This document shows, in pieces, positions 37,831-50,391 of a DNA stretch of 64,000 bases. Position numbers and translations under genes: made by a program. This DNA is from Gnetum montanum (lineage: Eukaryota; Streptophyta; Gnetopsida; Gnetales; Gnetaceae). The stretch spans positions 47,513 through 111,512 of the forward strand of contig MNCI01003446.1 in NCBI GenBank assembly GCA_015680685.1, in the 5' to 3' direction. Below the pieces are notes generated by a model. The model was not told where the DNA came from. It ran no database searches and saw only the letters and a program-made list of their open reading frames with translations. Numbering within the stretch: position 1 is the first letter of the stretch; the number at the start of each line of letters is the position of its first letter.

Positions 37831-39367
37831 TATGAAAAAGTGGAAATAACAAGTATGAAATTTCATGGCTCTTAAAATAACAATGCTATCACATATCCTT
37901 ACAAAATGCACTAAAACACCTTGTACATTACAATAAATTATAGAACAAGTTCTATACATTAAAAATAATACTTAAAAAACTTCACAAGATTCATAAACCA
38001 ATCCTAGGTACCAAACATTGTCACTCTAGCCAAGTGAACCAAAACTGTGTAACCAAAACCAAAATTGAGCAACCTAGATGCTAGAGGCTAGAAAAAACAT
38101 CTAAAAAAAGTATAAAAACTCATTTTTACTTGAAAGTGTAGAGAACATAACCTCAATAACCAAAAATAACCATCAACACTATAGTTCAAGTGTAGGAAAA
38201 ATTAAAAATGAGATATTTTTCACTTGAGCCTTTTACTAAGAAAACTTAGTTTGTTGTAAATCAATTGTAGTAAACACCCTAGGAAAAACTCATAAAAATT
38301 TCAAAAAATTACAAAATCCATAAGAAACCATTCTACACTATTTTTTCCATCTCTCATGAGCCAAAACACTGACAACATGTAGCCAAAAATTTGAAAACAC
38401 TATTAGTTTTCCCTTAGAAAAATTGCAAAATTTCAGTAAAGTAGGCCAGAACACAAAAAATTGAGTTGGGAAAAAACCAATAAAAATTATTAAAAACTCA
38501 TAAATATAAAATTTCACCTCTATTATCACAATAAGACCAAGAATAACACATCTAAGCACTCAAAATTTCAAAAATATTAGGCTATACATTCTAGGAAAAA
38601 TGTCAAAGTTGAGTTAAAATTCACCGAAACTAGAACAAAAAAATGTTGAGCATAGATTTGGGAAAAAACCCAAATCTCCTTAAATCCATCACCAAAAATA
38701 AAAATCTTTATTTTGATAAAATTGATGGGCCTAAACCTTCAATTTAGCACAAATAGAGTGAAAAATTTCAACCTAGCTAGAGGTGGAAAAATGATTCCAC
38801 AAAACTATAAAAAATTAGAAAAAATGACAAGAACTTGGTATCTGGTAGATCTTGATGAAGACCCTTCTTCCATAGTATGATCTTAAAGGCTTGAAATAAT
38901 TTTTATGGCATCCTCCACCTCATCTAAAACTAGATTTCGACTACTTGACTTAATCCTTTTCACCAGGGTTATTGAGAGCTTCAAACCTTCACCTTGATTG
39001 TAGCAGAAGAAAAGCCTGAAACTCCTTGCCCTATTGCACCAACGTTGTGAGTAGAGATGGATGAACACTAAGATTAATAAGGATATGTGATGATATTTTT
39101 AGCCACCAATGTGGATTCTGGGTTTCACACTTAGGATACTTGGCAGAAAATAGCTATGGTGCTAGAGTTGGTTGTAACAAATCCTTCAATCCTGAAGTGC
39201 CTTGAACGTAGATAAGAAAATGTCTTTATAAAACCAAGAAAACCTTCTTCACATTGATCTTGAGAATTTTTATAGAGATGTAAAACCTTGTATGGTAGGT
39301 TTTGGTTAAAAGTTTCTATTTTGACCTTCCTAATCATGCTTCCCAGGATAGTGCATAAACTAACTTG
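37831..39367. other. AT-rich spacer between elements B and C
   Basis: I find no conserved protein. The stretch is rich in runs such as 'ctaggaaaaa' and 'aaaatttcaaaaa' that recur irregularly (38200-38800), suggesting an eroded repeat. It should be continuous with the DNA left of B (before 18609) and right of C (after 56657) in the ancestral, uninterrupted locus. Confidence 0.4.
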
Positions 39368-39372
39368 GAGAG

Positions 39373-40869
39373 TGTACTGTCTGAAATCGTCGATGCCCAG
39401 ATGGAATGAAAAAGACACTGAGAGATCCACAGACAGACATAGAAGACCCTACCTTCACTTGAGGGTGAACTGGAACTAACGAAGGTAGAGTACCTTGGGT
39501 GGTCCGCACGCAGATCAGACAAGGATTTCCCCGAATGTATACCAATGTGCAATACGCTGGGTTATGGGTAAACAGTGTAATAAATGTAAACCAGAATATA
39601 AACGTGCAAGGATGTAAACAAGAGGTAAATAAGAACGAATGAAAACTATAGTAAATCTTAACCAAAAATGCAGCAATATTATTGCATGATGAAAATTACA
39701 ATGCACCGGTCTAAACGCAGTTATGGATCTAGCACAAGGCGGATGAAGAGCCCTAATGGATGCGGAGGGGTGATGGTATGCTGGTTTAAAGTACAGTCAC
39801 AACGTGGAGGCTGTATGCTCAGTGTGCAGGATCGAAGTCCAGCATACATGATGGGTGTTCTGGATGTTCTCAGCGTGGATTGCCCAAATTTCTTTTTGCC
39901 CCGATTCTTTAATTTTCCGAACCCTTATCTAGTCAAAAATCTAGGGTTTTGTACAAGTTTTGGTGTTAAACTCGGATCTGAGATGGGATGATTGGGTGTG
40001 GGATGCTAAAATTTTGGATCGGGTGACATGTGGAGCGTCGACCGAGTGCAACAGAATGAAACTTTACAAGTGTGCGGTGTGCCAGCTTGTACACGCTGGG
40101 CGTGTAGGGCTAAAAATGACCCTTATGATGCTTAAAATTGATGTTTATAGAGCCAGTGGACTTGTAGATTCATTGACCATGCCTTGGGGGCTAACTCCAT
40201 GTCAAAATCTTGCCTAAAATGACTGATCAACCCTGTTCAAAGTGGTGCATGTTGGGCTGCACGCTGGGCATGCAGTCAAGTGTACAGGCATGAAAGTGCC
40301 ACTTTTCAAAGTTAAAAATTGATCTTTGGAAGCCCAAGATGATTCCTGATAGTTTCCCTACCTCTGGGAGTTGATTGGCTATGAAAATCATGCTCTAAGT
40401 GTCTGTTTTGGTCTCTCTGAGTGGTACACGCTGGGCGTGCACACTGGGCATCCAGGCCAGTGTGCAGGCATGAAAACCCATCATTTGGAGCCCAAAATTT
40501 GAATTTCAAATGCCTAAAAGCTATTGGGGACCCTTGGGAAGGTCTTGGGGGGTCCAAATGCTTGATTATGACATGTTTTGATTCATTTTTGGAGCTAAAA
40601 AGTTGCTGCACGCTGAGCTGCACACTGAGCTATACGTTGGGCGTGAAGGCCTGTGTGCAAGAAGTATACTTAGTCAAAACTAAGTGTTTTAAGTTTGAAA
40701 CCTATAGTTCTTGTTGCTAGATGTTGATGTAGTCTCCAATGGATCTCAGGGAACTCTTGATTGTTCAATTATTGCTCCGTTTGATGCTGTTTTTGAGGCT
40801 TTCAAGCTTGGTCATGACTTAACTCAATTTCTGTCTACAAGTGTTAGCCAAAATTTTTGTGGTGTTTCA
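39373..40869 (-). repeat. 3' LTR of element C
   Basis: On the plus strand it runs from TGTACTGTCTGAAATC to GTGGTGTTTCA; preceding bases 39368-39372 are gagag. The ends are the reverse complement of the B LTR ends, while much of the middle is new, with many CACGCTGGGCGTG-like words (40040-40650). Confidence 0.9.
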
Positions 40870-40883
40870 TTGGCCCCTCTTTG
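40870..40883 (-). other. Polypurine tract of element C
   Basis: The minus strand reads CAAAGAGGGGCCAA directly before the 3' LTR, identical to element B. Confidence 0.85.
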
Positions 40884-42140
40884 TTGACGCTTGGAGGAAT
40901 CGACCTGAGAGGCATCGACAAAGAAGTACAAAACACCACAAGCAACTTAGTGGCATTGTCCTTTGACATCTGGCCAGATGTCCTCGCATCGTGTTCAAAA
41001 GTACTTGGGATTGGGAAATGAAGTTTTGAGATGATGTCTAGGGGATTGGGAATTAACCAAGGGATTGTGCTAGTGTGGGAGAGGAGTGTTCATCTTTGTG
41101 CAAACAATTCATGTTGTTCCTTGTCGATGGCCAATGTTTGGTAGACTTGGAACCAAGGTATGAGGTGTGCGTCCTTTAGAGGAACAAGACTCTTGTATCA
41201 GTTTTAAGAGAACTTGTTGTCACAACCAAAGCCACATGATGAGATGATGTGTTCTTTGGAGAAATAAGACCCTTGTAGAGTGTCTAAGGGAACCCATTAT
41301 CTAACAGCCAAAGCCACGCAGTCTAAAATGAAACATGATGGTGTGAGACACGAACGGTTCTTTCCAAGACCACTGTCTTCCCGCCTGGGGCTTGAATGGG
41401 AAGTGCCAAGGGCTTGCGGTTCATTTTTCTCGTTGCTCTTTTTTCTTTTCTATTCCTTTTCATTTTTTTGTTCTCTTTTTTTCATTTTTTTGGAAAGAGT
41501 GTTCTTTCAATTTTACACTCATGCTCATGTGTTGTGTTGTGTGTGGCAATTGCTTGAGAGTGTCAAACCGTGAAACTGTATGCTCAAAGTTTTGGGTGCA
41601 CTGGGTGTATCTAGGAGCTATGACTGGGTAGGAAGGGGAACAAGATTGTTGGGGAAATGGAGAATGTATTGGGAACTGGGAATGTACTTTTGAACAGATT
41701 GATTAACCTGGTTGCGTGCGTCAGAAACAATGTGGTACCTTGTCGCCGTGATGAAGTGTATCCATGTACGAGCACCACTGGGTGTCATCCTGCAAACACA
41801 ACTCCAAGAAGACAAGAAAACCACAAGTAATTGAGTTAGTGAACACTTTAGACATGAATGTGACTGATGAAACAAAGGCACCAGATGAGATTTCAAGCAC
41901 TAAATATGAATGGTAGCAATGTCTTTAGGATCAATTGATGATGAGTGAGGCAGCGGCTCTGATGAGGTTTGAATGCAGCTACTGATCGGGAGGCTAGAAA
42001 TGAAGCTGCCAGTTTATAGTCATAGCAGACTGTCATGGGTTAGTTTTATGTCATAACCTGTTGGACGTTGCCAGTTTAGTGTCGTAACAGATGGTGCCTT
42101 GCTAATTTATAGTCTTGGTGGACTATGGAGAGGCAAATAG
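40884..42140. other. 3' non-coding region of element C with deletion junction
   Basis: This region corresponds to B 35040-36327. At 42140/42141 the frame after aRNase H (HMEYDY) jumps directly into the repeat array that in B lies after integrase, so about 1.15 kb with the whole integrase is missing. The array at 41999-42140 has 'agtttatagtcat' and 'tttatgtcataac' words. No gene is seen. Confidence 0.75.
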
Positions 42141-44649
42141 TCATACTCCATGTGTGGCCAATAGTACCCTAAATGCCTTATTTTGGTTGCCATTGCTTTG
42201 GGTGCTATGTGCCCTCTACAAAGTCCTTCATGTACTTGCTCCACAATGGTTTGGCCATCAATGCTATTAACGCACCTTAACAGGATACCTTCGTAGGATC
42301 TACAACACAACGTGTCACCTACTAATGCATACTGTCGAAAACGCTTTCGTACTACATCCTTTTGTGCATTTGTTAGATGTCGCGGTGTTTCACCGTGTAA
42401 AAGGTACTCTTTTATGTCATCATACCATTCTACTGTGTGTGTTGTACTAACTAATGTAATCAGTAATTCATCGGGAGTATCAATTATGGATTTAGCACAA
42501 CTGTTTATAGAACTAGGCAACGTGTGGAACATGTTTGGCACTAATTTTAGGGCTAACGTAGCTAGTGCATCTACAATGGTGTTATCATTTCTGAAAATAT
42601 GTTGTACATCTATGTTGTCGAATCACTTCAGAAAATGCTTAGTCAAATCACAGTATGATTGTAAGTGTTGTGCTTTGCATGTGTAAACGTCTGTGACTTG
42701 ATTTAGAACTAGCTATGAGTCACCTCTGACTACGAGTCGTGTGATGTCAGAAGCTAGTGCTACTATGAGACCTCTAAGGAGGCCTTCATACTCTGCTACA
42801 TTGTTGGTATAGTGAAAATTGAAGCGATAAGCAAAGGTTCGGATCTCCCTGGAGGGATAGGTGATGACGACGATGGCACTTCCACCTCAGAAGGTGGATG
42901 CTCCATCAAAATTCAAGGTGACATCGTAATTATCAGGCACTATGTCTATTGCACTCACATTTTCATCTGGGAACTCTGGCTCTATTGTCGCTTGATCATG
43001 CATTGGTGATGTAGTCATTTGAGTTGCTATAGCTTGACCCTTAACTGATGACTATGCTATGTAGTGTAGGTCAAACTCAGCTATCATGGCTTTCCAGTGA
43101 GCCATCTTACTTGATTCATAGAGGTTGCCTGTGATGGCTCTAAGCACATTATCCTTGCAGATTATATTAACTTGGTTGCGGAAGAGATAATGTCGCCATT
43201 TCTTCAAGGAAAAGGTAAGGGCTAAACACAACCTCTCCACCTCATTGTACTTCTTGTCATGGGCTACTAATGCATGACTTAAATAATATATAGGGACTTC
43301 AGTTCCATCATCTCATTTCTAGAAAATCATGGACGTGATTGATGAGTCAGATGTGGCCAGGTAGATATAGAATGGTTTGTTGTTCTGAGGTGGATAGACT
43401 GTCAGTAGTTGAACAAGTGTCGTTTTAATGTTGTCAAATGCTTCCTGGCATTGTGAAGTCCATTCAAAATGGATGTTCTTGCATAGCAAGTGGTTCATAG
43501 GTTTCAACTTGTCCGTCAGTTTTTCTATGAAACGCCTGATGAACTATAATCTACCTTGTAGACCTCGGAGTTTGGTAAGGTTGCTTGGTGGTTTCAATTT
43601 GGTGATAGCCTTAACCTTGTCTGGATTTACTTGTATTCCTATTTCTGATACTACGAAGCTTAGCATCTTGCCCGTTTTTACCCCAAAGACACATTTCTTT
43701 GGGTTGAGCCTAAGTTCATATTTTAGACAACGTTTTAAAACCAAATCTAAGTCTTGTATATGTTGCTCTGGTGTTTTTGATTTAAGTGCGATGTTATCCA
43801 CATAATCATTGAGTGAATGAAGTATGTAATCGCTAAAAATGAATGTCATTGCTCTCTGATATGTGGCACCGACGTTCTTCAAGCTGAATGACATCATTGT
43901 ATAGCAAAAGGTTCCCCATGGTGTCATAAAGGTCATCCTGAGCTGATGTTCCAAGTTAATCCTTATCTGGTTATATCCCGAAAAGCCATCCATAAAAGAC
44001 AACAAAGCATGCCCCGCAGTTGAGTCAACAAGTTGATCAATGCTTGGTAGCGCGAAGTCATCCTTTATGATTGTGATGTTGAGATCCTGGAAGTCTATGC
44101 ATAAGTGAATTCTTCCGTTCTTCTTGGGGACTATAACCAATTTAGACATCCAATCAACATAGTCAACAGCCTGAATGAAACCAGCTTGATAAAGCTTAGT
44201 AATCTCATTGCGAACTGCCAGTGCTACCTTAGGTTTAACCTTGCATGCTTTCTGTTTCACTAGTCTTAACTTGGGATCGAGTATAATGTTGTGTTGGACA
44301 ATGCGAGGATCTAGTCCAGGCATGTCATTGTAAGACCAAGCAAATGCTTTCATGTTTTCTCAAAGCACGTATCCATGTCCTTGGCAAGTTGAGGTTGTAA
44401 TAGTGAGCTCAATTTTAATACTTTAACTTCACCTTCAAGCATAGTTAAAGGATCTTCAGTGATGCTATCAGCTTCTATGTCCAGAGATTTTGTCATACCT
44501 TCATAGCTGTCTAATGTTTGTTGCATCAAGGCTACTAATGTATCGTCTGTTGATGGACCTAAGTCGATAGAATTTATGTTGATTTCTTTTGTGATCTTTT
44601 CGTATGATCCATCGATGGTCAATGGTGTGAATAGATGCTTGCAATCCAT
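42141..44649 (-). pseudogene. pol (RT and two RNase H) of element C
   Basis: ATG at 44649 (MDCKHLFTPLTIDG) aligns with the B start. One base is missing near 44357; from there one frame continues to the deletion junction. RT: LVIVPKKNGRIHLCIDFQDL, LLSFMDGFSGYNQIRI, LNDYVDNIALKSK, where YVDN replaces YVDD. RNase H 1 is at about 43500-43050 (NEVERLCLALTFSLKKWRHY). The archaeal-type RNase H is at about 42930-42545 (LNFDGAST, NNVAEYEGLLRG, VVRGDS), with a stop after GDS. A zinc-finger-like integrase lead (GLCRGHIAPKAMATKIR) is the last part before the deletion. The frame also stays open upstream of the ATG to 44802, so the start is not certain. Confidence 0.85.
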
Positions 44650-44802
44650 CGCGCTTGCTCCTACCAATAAACAGGGAGCAAAGTGAGCTAGGGGGGTTGT
44701 TATGCTTTCCATGCAATGTAACTCATGTGTATGTTTGATAGTGACTAAGGTATGCAGTGGTAATTTATCATCGTACCTAGATGCATGGCATTTTAGGGCC
44801 AT

Positions 44803-46028
44803 ACCAGGCCTTACTTGTTAGTTTATAGTCATGACAGACTGATCATGGTAGTTTAAGGCCTTACCGGGCTGATTGTGACAGTTCGCTTACGATTTCTAAT
44901 TGATTGTGCGATTTGTAATTGTTACTAAGTGTGAGATTGCAAAACGAAGAGTCTGTACTGAGGTGTTCAATTTGGGCAATAGGAGTTGCTGTGTAAGGGA
45001 AGATTTCACATGGGTAATGCTACATAGTTATCTTTACCTTTGTTTGTAAGTATTTTTATTTTAGTTAATTCCTATGTTTATTGAGTAAAATATTCAAGGC
45101 GCCGATTTCCTAGAGGGTGAGGCGACGTGTGCCATGTGGAGACATAAAAAAAACATGATGTTGCAAGCATAAACTTCAGCGTAAACCTCAAAATCTCAGC
45201 ATGCACCCAGAGCTCAGCATGAATCTACACTTGACATGAAATCGAGAGTAGCGAACGCTGAGGTGAATATCCAGTGATATAGGCAAGGATAGGCGTGAAT
45301 ACGCTACATAGGTGGTAGCAAGGGCAGCATATGTCGGAGCACGATGAGTCCAACAAGGGAGTTTGATGTGTACGCTCTTGAGAATATTCAATGTGTCGTG
45401 AGGAAGAAACTCTGAGTGTGAACACAGCAAACCGCGTGAATGCAAAATTAAAACCCCAGTGTGCAGGGTTCAACATGAACACATGGTTCAAACCCCAGCA
45501 TAGAGGGTTTAGCATGAACATAGGGTTCAAGGTGAACATAGCGTGCAAGGATGGGCAATGGTAAGTAAGCATAAGGCCAAGGAAGAAAGGAGCTTAGCTT
45601 GACCTTCACGGAGGAAAGCGAGGCTATGCTCCGGTGCTTGCCTAAACCCATGATCCCCTCATGGTCGAGATCGTCATGCTAGTAGGCCCTGATCCTCTGT
45701 TAAACTTTGTATTTCCGCTTGTTGTTTTCTTCACACTTAATTTCCCTTTTTTTTATTTCGGCATATAGCATGAGGCCTGGCCTATTTCTTTAGTATAGAT
45801 GTTAGCGTACAGGCCAGCGTTCATATTTGGGAAATTTTGGTTGTATGTTCGACGTATAGGATAGGGCTAAAATGCTCAGCATGTGGGGTTTGTGTACCCA
45901 CATTCCAGCGTGCAGCATGCAGGGTCTGCACATTGAGTGTGAACTTGGGAATTTTTCTAAGTGTTGGCCCCCAGTGTAAAACCTTATTTTTGCATAGCTT
46001 ATTAACCCTAGTTCTTGAATACATACAG
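44803..46028. other. Non-coding part of element C between pol and antisense gene
   Basis: Words such as AGTTTATAGTCATGAC and AGTTTAAGGCCTTACC at 44817-44880 match the junction repeats of element B. From 45180 to 45980 'cagcgtg', 'cagcatg' and similar words are frequent. This is where a promoter and first exon of the antisense gene should be, but I could not identify them. Confidence 0.5.
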
Positions 46029-49000
46029 GGATCCCAAACCTTTCCTCCTGGTGGTGGAGCTTGTTGGAGTTCTGGTGTGGTTTGGGCCTATTGATTCCGA
46101 CGAATCGGCTCCCGATATGACCATTGATCAAAATGGGGTATGGTTCAGGGCAGGTGCCAGCAAGTTCCTGGCTTTCATCTTAGAAAAATTCAATGTGGTA
46201 ATATGGTCGCATCTAAGTGAGCAATTAGTACTGAGCGTGCTTGAGACTATGTTACCAGGATCCTCAAATGGCATTGTGGCTTTCATGGTGGACATCGACA
46301 AGGGACCACTTACGATTGAGGACGGTCCCTCTGGAGGGCCTAGATCTACCTGTCCATTATCACGTGTATGGGACCTATTGTCACATGGCTCTCACAACAT
46401 CAATAGCACTTTATTCCTGGTCACTCGTGTGCACACCTTATTCCAAAATCCTCCTGGAACGGTGTACTGGGTAGAGAGGTAAGGTTGTTTAATTTACTAT
46501 TTTTGTTCTGATGCTTAGTGGTTCAGGTTTTGACCATCGTTCCTTTTGTAGGCCCCAATTTGACAAAGAAGGATTATGCGTAGGTGATGATGGACTTTCA
46601 TTGACTCATACCACCTTAGAGACTTTCATGGTGGGTCCCACTCTCCATGGTGCTGTGTTAGCCCAGACTAAGAGTGCGATTGTTCATTTTCACAAACGAT
46701 ACTCCAGGGCATTTGCACAATGTGAGGCTCGGGGGTGGCTGCATGGGGATTGGTCCCGTAATGGCCCAGTTTTCCCATGCGATGCTGATTTGTCTTCTAA
46801 TGATCCTAATCCATTATCCAACGGTAAGTAATAGTATTTCTGACACTTAACGTTTGTTTGTTCTGCTACATTGTTGGTTGTATTGACTCCATCGATGTTA
46901 CCCTATGCGTACAGTGGATGTCCCCCTGGTGGAGTCACCATCACAACCAGGCAGACTGAGGGCACTTTGGCAATGAAATTTGCGGAGATGAGCAATGCAC
47001 AACGATGGCTGTGTGAGAAGGCACTGCCACATATTATCAGTTGTATGTGCGACACTAGCCTCATGGAGTTATTTATGGCCCCAAGTCCTAATGTCTCTGT
47101 GACCGAGATGATTATGATCATTGATTCTTTCAATGAAGCATTTACTTACTATAGTACTCGCATCAAGGGGATCAAAGTAGCCTTCCATTGGTCAGCAGAG
47201 TTCTTTTCAGACTTCTTCAGTGTACCAGTAGCTGGGATTAAAGTGATTTTGAATAGAGCGCAGAAGGAGATCCATGTGGTTCGTGAATTGGAGGACTAGT
47301 TGGGTGTTCTTAAAGGTGCTAAGGGATTCCCTATGTAGGGATAATCAAAAGTAACTAAAGTCAATGAACTGTACCCCCTATTTAGAGCACGAGTGTTTCC
47401 AAAGTCCCTATCCCAAGTGAGGACTTTTGGGGTAGAATTTGTGTGCATCATGTGCATGATTTTGGAGACTAGGGTACGCTATAATTGGACATAGTTTTTA
47501 CTTTTAGGTTTCCACGGGGAGATAGTGAGGTTGCATTCGAACATTGAGGCGCAGTCCCATTTCACCTTTGCATTCTTCGTCGGTTACTTGCGCCGACTAG
47601 CTGAATTTCTAGTTGTTCGCGTGGACAACAAGTACGTGTTAAGGGAATGTGGGTAGCTATCTCGCCCGTGGATTCACCACTTATTTGAGGTGACAAAATC
47701 CCAAGATTCTCCTGAGGGAATTGACAAATCGATTTCTATTACAATGGAGCGATCATATGGCCATTCAATTCATACGTGTGACGGCGTAGGGTTGGAACCA
47801 TGTGATGTGCCCTATACTGCTAGGAGAGTCGACTGAGTAATCAAGGAAACAATCGAGAAGGCCAAGTCCAAGGTCCAACAACCTAAGCGCTCTAGAGAGG
47901 TGGCTCCAGCTGTAGATGAACCCAAGGTGAAATGCATATGGTTTAAAATGCCTGCATGGGGTAAGTAAGCTTGATTCACTAATTTATCCTTGTTTTATTT
48001 TATTTTATTTTTTCAACCATTTAAATGAAGCTATCTTACTCCTGAATGTCATTTATTCAATGCTGTGCTTATGAACGTCATCAGAGCCAACTCCTAAAGT
48101 AAGAAGGGAGATGTTGATGTCGATTGTCAAGGAGGAAGAAGTCCCAATGAATTTGGATGAGGAGGACGAAGCGTGCAACAACGAGATGGAAGTCCCTACC
48201 CCTCTGAGCGAAGAAGTGAAAGAGCAGGAGGGAGACACCATAGAAAAGGATCACATTGATGATCAGGATGAAGTCGACAAGATGTTTGATGGTTTCTTCG
48301 GAGGAAGGTTAGACCTTGGTGATCCCCTGAATCCAGAAGAGGACAGAGATTCTGATATGTTCTCCTTATTATGTTTATTTGGATCTTGAATTGTTCTTTC
48401 TATTATTCAAAGTTTTAATTTTATGTTTTTGCTACTACTAGGTGGAAATGTTGAAACTAGGACGATTCCTAATGTCCGTTTGGAAATACCTATGATGAAG
48501 ACTCCAACGAGAACGACCACCGAAGTTGACGCATCTCCTACATATGAACCATTTACTTGGATCGAGATGCTAAGTAAGATGGATTTTGTCCTTGGTATCG
48601 TTGATGAGGTAGTTGATCGCATCCAGCAAGCTCATCCTGAAATAGGTACATATGTCTTAAGCATTTTGAGTCCTTCGATTTTCACATCCATTTCCACCGT
48701 CTGATGTCTAATGCATGTTCTTCTTACGTGGATAGGGACTAAGCTGAAGTGGGATCCATCTAAGGTCACTTGCATTGACAGTCTGCCCGCACTACCATCA
48801 GAGATTGAGCAGGTGTTGAGACAGATCTACGATGAAGTGGCAAAATCTGTTGTGCAGAATGCCAAGTCTCTTTGGACCTGTAGGTGTTCCATCAAGAAAC
48901 TATGGTTGCAAATTTAGGTAGGGGAAAAGGAGGTTGCCAGGCTAACAGTAGAACGAGATGATTTTAAGTCACACTATGAGTTTACCTCGGCAAGGTTGAC

Positions 49001-49709
49001 GGGTGATCATTCTTGGCGAACCTCTGAGATGACCTATACTAGGTATTGGAATTTATTGAATCGCCAAGTAACTATGATTCAGGAGCTAGCAGAACGGAAG
49101 GCAAAAATTAATTTGCTGAATCTCAAGTGTCAGGATTGGAAAGCTTTCGCGTCTAAGGTGCGGAAATGGGGTCAAGATGAGAAGATGCATAAGTATCATT
49201 ATAAAAAATCATTAAAGGAGCAATCCATAGAGAAGCGTCAGCTGGAAATGTTTGTAGAGGGTTTAGGCCTACGATCTTCATTTGACGCGTTTGCTAAGCA
49301 CACTATGGTAGAAATTGAGTCTCCCAAGACATCACTACAGCTTCTGGGGAGGTTTCTATGGGCGAGTTTCCTCTTAAACATCCCACTTGGTCTGCGGTGG
49401 ACAAAGGGAAGGCCTTAGCCGACGTTGATCTGGGTCTTGATGGAATCGACTGGGCAAGTGTCCCTGAGGAGGAAATCCTTTGTCGGCTAGAGTTTGGTCT
49501 ACGAGGATCTTCTTCGGTAAGTCGTTTATATTTGTCAGTTTTTCTTATTAGTTTTTAGTAGAAAATGTCATATTTCTTTGTTAATTATTTTCTTTTACCT
49601 TTTACAGAGTCATGAGGGTGACGGTGGCCAAAAAGGTGGCCCTAGCGGAGTGGGGCAGGATTATGCGAAGGAGTCTAAAGATCAAGCTCCTCCTAGATTT
49701 AATACCTAG
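46029..49709 (+). pseudogene. Antisense seven-exon gene in element C: NIF-like pseudophosphatase plus coiled coil
   Basis: Exons 46029-46478, 46552-46823, 46915-47960, 48085-48354, 48442-48645, 48736-49516 and 49608-49709 are joined by GT-AG introns of 73-124 bp; the donor after exon 4 is mutated (ATATGT). Exons 1-2: PKPFLLVVELVGVLVW, KFLAFILEKFNVVIWSH, STLFLVTRVHTLFQNPPG, the fold order of a plant NIF/FCP1 phosphatase without its catalytic Asp residues. Exon 3: STRIKGIKVAFHWSAEFFSD and RARVFPKSLSQVRTFGVEF. Exon 4: acidic, ending DGFFGGRLDLGDP. Exon 5: MLSKMDFVLGIVDEVVDRI. Exon 6: coiled coil, LEMFVEGLGLRSSFDAF, VDLGLDGIDWASVPEEEIL. Exon 7: Gly/Lys-rich tail ending PPRFNT. Codon phase is kept across all junctions except for single-base losses in exons 3 and 6. 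It is antisense to the element's own genes; function unknown. Confidence 0.8.
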
Positions 49710-50391
49710 TTTTGATTTTGATGTTTTTGTTGTTAAAATGATTATGTATGTGATCTGGGGACACGACACTAAGTTGTAATTTGACTTTGATACATTTAAA
49801 TAGTTTTTTGGTTGAGTTTTCTGTTATTCATTTTTTTTTTGAATTTTGCATTTGTTTGAACACTAATAAGCGTAGATTTGAGGTGAAAATCTTTTTTTTT
49901 CTTTTGACTATTTAAACGTAAACATGATGCAGCAGTGTAAAATGTTTTTGTTCATTTTTTTTGTTTAAGTGTAATCCATGAAGTAGGAATGCATGTAGGA
50001 ATGTAATTGTAATTGAAGCATAATGATGTAAAAGGGGAATGCGAAGGAAAACTATAACTGATAACGCAACAATGTAGGCGTAAATTCAAACAGTGAACTT
50101 GAATTGAGAGAAAACAAATGTAAGAAGATGCTCTAGTTTAAGGCCATTTCGGGCCATGCGCACATGTGTGTCAGTTTAAAGTCATGATGGACTATAGTCT
50201 TGATGTTCTAGTTTAGGGCCATTTTGGGCCCCATGCACTAGTTTAAGGCCATTTTGGGCCATGTGTAAACAAGAGAAGTTTCAAGTAATATTGGTGGATT
50301 TCTTGGTAAACCGGCCATTTCTAGCCATGGCTAGTTTTATGTCGTTACGGACATGTTATAGTTTAACGTCATTTCAGATGAAAAATATAGT
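49710..50391. other. Junction repeats of element C next to gag-protease
   Basis: From 50140 to 50400 there are repeated words of the form AGTTTAAGGCCATTTTGGGCC and AGTTTAACGTCATTTC, the reverse-strand equivalent of the 26-bp repeat of element B at the homologous place. The rest is T-rich. Confidence 0.7.

Noticed and set aside
38883-39120. Short region resembling a primer-site or LTR junction (caccaacgttgtgag)
   Set aside because: Only a few bases fit and no LTR pair supports it.
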